Assembly (NCBI GenBank): GCA_963803575.1
Contig: CAWDMW010000002.1
Coordinates: 1,302,001-1,366,000 of the forward strand
Reading direction: 5' to 3'
DNA from: CAWDMW01 sp963803575
Lineage (GTDB): Bacteria > Pseudomonadota > Alphaproteobacteria > Rickettsiales > UBA998
Length of the DNA: 64,000 nt
Positions 63,550-64,000 of the stretch are shown in pieces. Position 1 is the first letter of the stretch. The number at the start of each line of letters is the position of its first letter. The position numbers were made by a program, and so were the translations under genes. The notes below the pieces were generated by a model. That model did no database searches, was not told where the DNA came from, and saw only the letters and a list, made by a program, of their open reading frames with translations.

Positions 63550-64000
63550 ATGTTTAACATGTTCGATGACATTGGCTCATTGGCCAGACGCGCTGCTGCA
63601 TTTATTACGGGCAGAGGAGCCACTATGACAGCTGTTGCAACAGCTGCGGCAGTGATGCCCGGAGCATCTGCCACACCGCTTGTGCTGGTTGGACTTGGTG
63701 TTGGACTGCCTATCACGGCTGCCATGTCTACCATGGCGCATCATAGTAATGAAACACGCATTTTAAATAACTTCCGCGCAGAACTGGCAGAAACATTTGG
63801 CGTTGACCCAAAAGACGTCACGCATGACCATTTACGACTTTTAGCTTTTGGCGATGAATCCATTGGTCTTGAACCACAATCTTTTTTCAAAGAGGCTCTG
63901 GAACGTAACGACAAAAGTCGCTGGATAGATATGGGTGCAAATGCACTGGGAGCGCTTGGAACCATGGCGTTTGTTGCAGCTAGGGGTACATCACTTCTTG
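63550..64000 (+). CDS. Hypothetical protein, 5' part, runs off the window
   Basis: An ORF open from the ATG at 63550 to the end of the window (150 residues so far). AGGAG lies 8 bases before the ATG. The N-terminal part is Ala/Gly-rich and hydrophobic (ATMTAVATAAAVMPGASATPLVLVGLGVGLPITAAMSTM, about residues 24-60 in two stretches), followed by a helical acidic region (RAELAETFGVDPKDVTHDHLRLL) and a second hydrophobic stretch near residue 133 (GANALGALGTMAFVAARG). I do not recognise it. The hydrophobic/acidic alternation recalls membrane-interacting effectors or toxins, but this is speculative. Confidence 0.65.
   Translation, partial: MFNMFDDIGSLARRAAAFITGRGATMTAVATAAAVMPGASATPLVLVGLGVGLPITAAMSTMAHHSNETRILNNFRAELAETFGVDPKDVTHDHLRLLAFGDESIGLEPQSFFKEALERNDKSRWIDMGANALGALGTMAFVAARGTSLL

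Noticed and set aside
1..64000. tRNA, rRNA, insertion sequence or prophage
   Set aside because: No cloverleaf, rRNA core segment, transposase, terminal repeat pair or phage structural gene was recognised; the gaps are too short and AT-rich.

Overview
The window is a densely coded stretch of an alphaproteobacterial chromosome of moderate GC (roughly 43-45% by eye). No rRNA, tRNA, CRISPR array, insertion sequence or prophage was seen, and no gene-free gap exceeds about 220 bases. The assignment to Alphaproteobacteria rests on gene order and gene types: tlpA divergent from an argH / small lipoprotein / lysA operon, an HdaA-type short DnaA homologue, sdhE next to mfd, a ubiE-ubiB pair, and a Rickettsiales-like style of scattered VirB8/VirB9 genes. 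Flagellin, a PAS-chemoreceptor, an RTX-type secreted protein, an ankyrin protein and type IV secretion parts suggest a motile bacterium that interacts with other cells. The order cannot be fixed from the sequence alone.

Layout: 1-1.8 kb, 3' part of carB. 1.8-5.6 kb, a reverse-strand pair of large, unrecognised, exported cysteine-containing proteins. 5.8-8.0 kb, divergent virB8-virB9 followed directly by a short RNase D. 8.2-8.9 kb, a Bax-inhibitor-1 family membrane protein. 9.1-12.0 kb, sucA (2-oxoglutarate dehydrogenase E1) broken by about seven frame changes. 12.0-15.0 kb, a GbsR-like regulator and cydAB with a large palindrome upstream. 15.1-17.5 kb, a ZnuBC-type metal importer and a divergent ModA-like binding protein. 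17.7-20.2 kb, an RTX repeat protein with a strong promoter and terminator, an orphan ABC ATPase and an exported ankyrin protein. 20.3-24.5 kb, htpG, a YdcH-like protein and a divergent trehalose-phosphate-synthase-like glycosyltransferase.

24.7-29.6 kb holds the class I ribonucleotide reductase genes nrdA and nrdB. They are separated by a co-oriented four-gene cassette: two AT-rich membrane proteins plus an MntA/HepT toxin-antitoxin pair. nrdA has one single-base frameshift, and NrdR-box-like sites lie upstream of it. 29.8-34.1 kb carries ubiE, ubiB and a soluble-type lytic transglycosylase. 34.1-39.9 kb carries lysA, a small lipoprotein gene, argH, tlpA, metG and an outer-membrane-like protein. 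39.9-44.4 kb carries a response regulator, hdaA, a flagellin with an EF-hand/dockerin-like loop, and a clavaminate-synthase-like oxygenase. 44.6-54.4 kb carries a UvrD/PcrA helicase, a small hypothetical gene, mfd, sdhE, gyrA and coaD. 54.4-61.0 kb carries a triple-PAS chemoreceptor, glutaryl-CoA dehydrogenase, a hydrolase, a D-amino-acid dehydrogenase, a small OmpA-like protein and a TRIC-family channel. 61.1-64.0 kb carries ettA, infC and the start of an unrecognised protein that runs off the window.

The most interesting items are the toxin-antitoxin/membrane cassette wired into the nrdAB operon, the secreted protein pair divergent from virB8-virB9, the palindrome in front of the cydAB regulator, the repeat architecture of the RTX protein, and the EF-hand-like loop in the flagellin. 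The clustered sucA indels and the single nrdA indel more likely reflect assembly error than gene decay, because the reading is free of in-frame stops once the frame is corrected.
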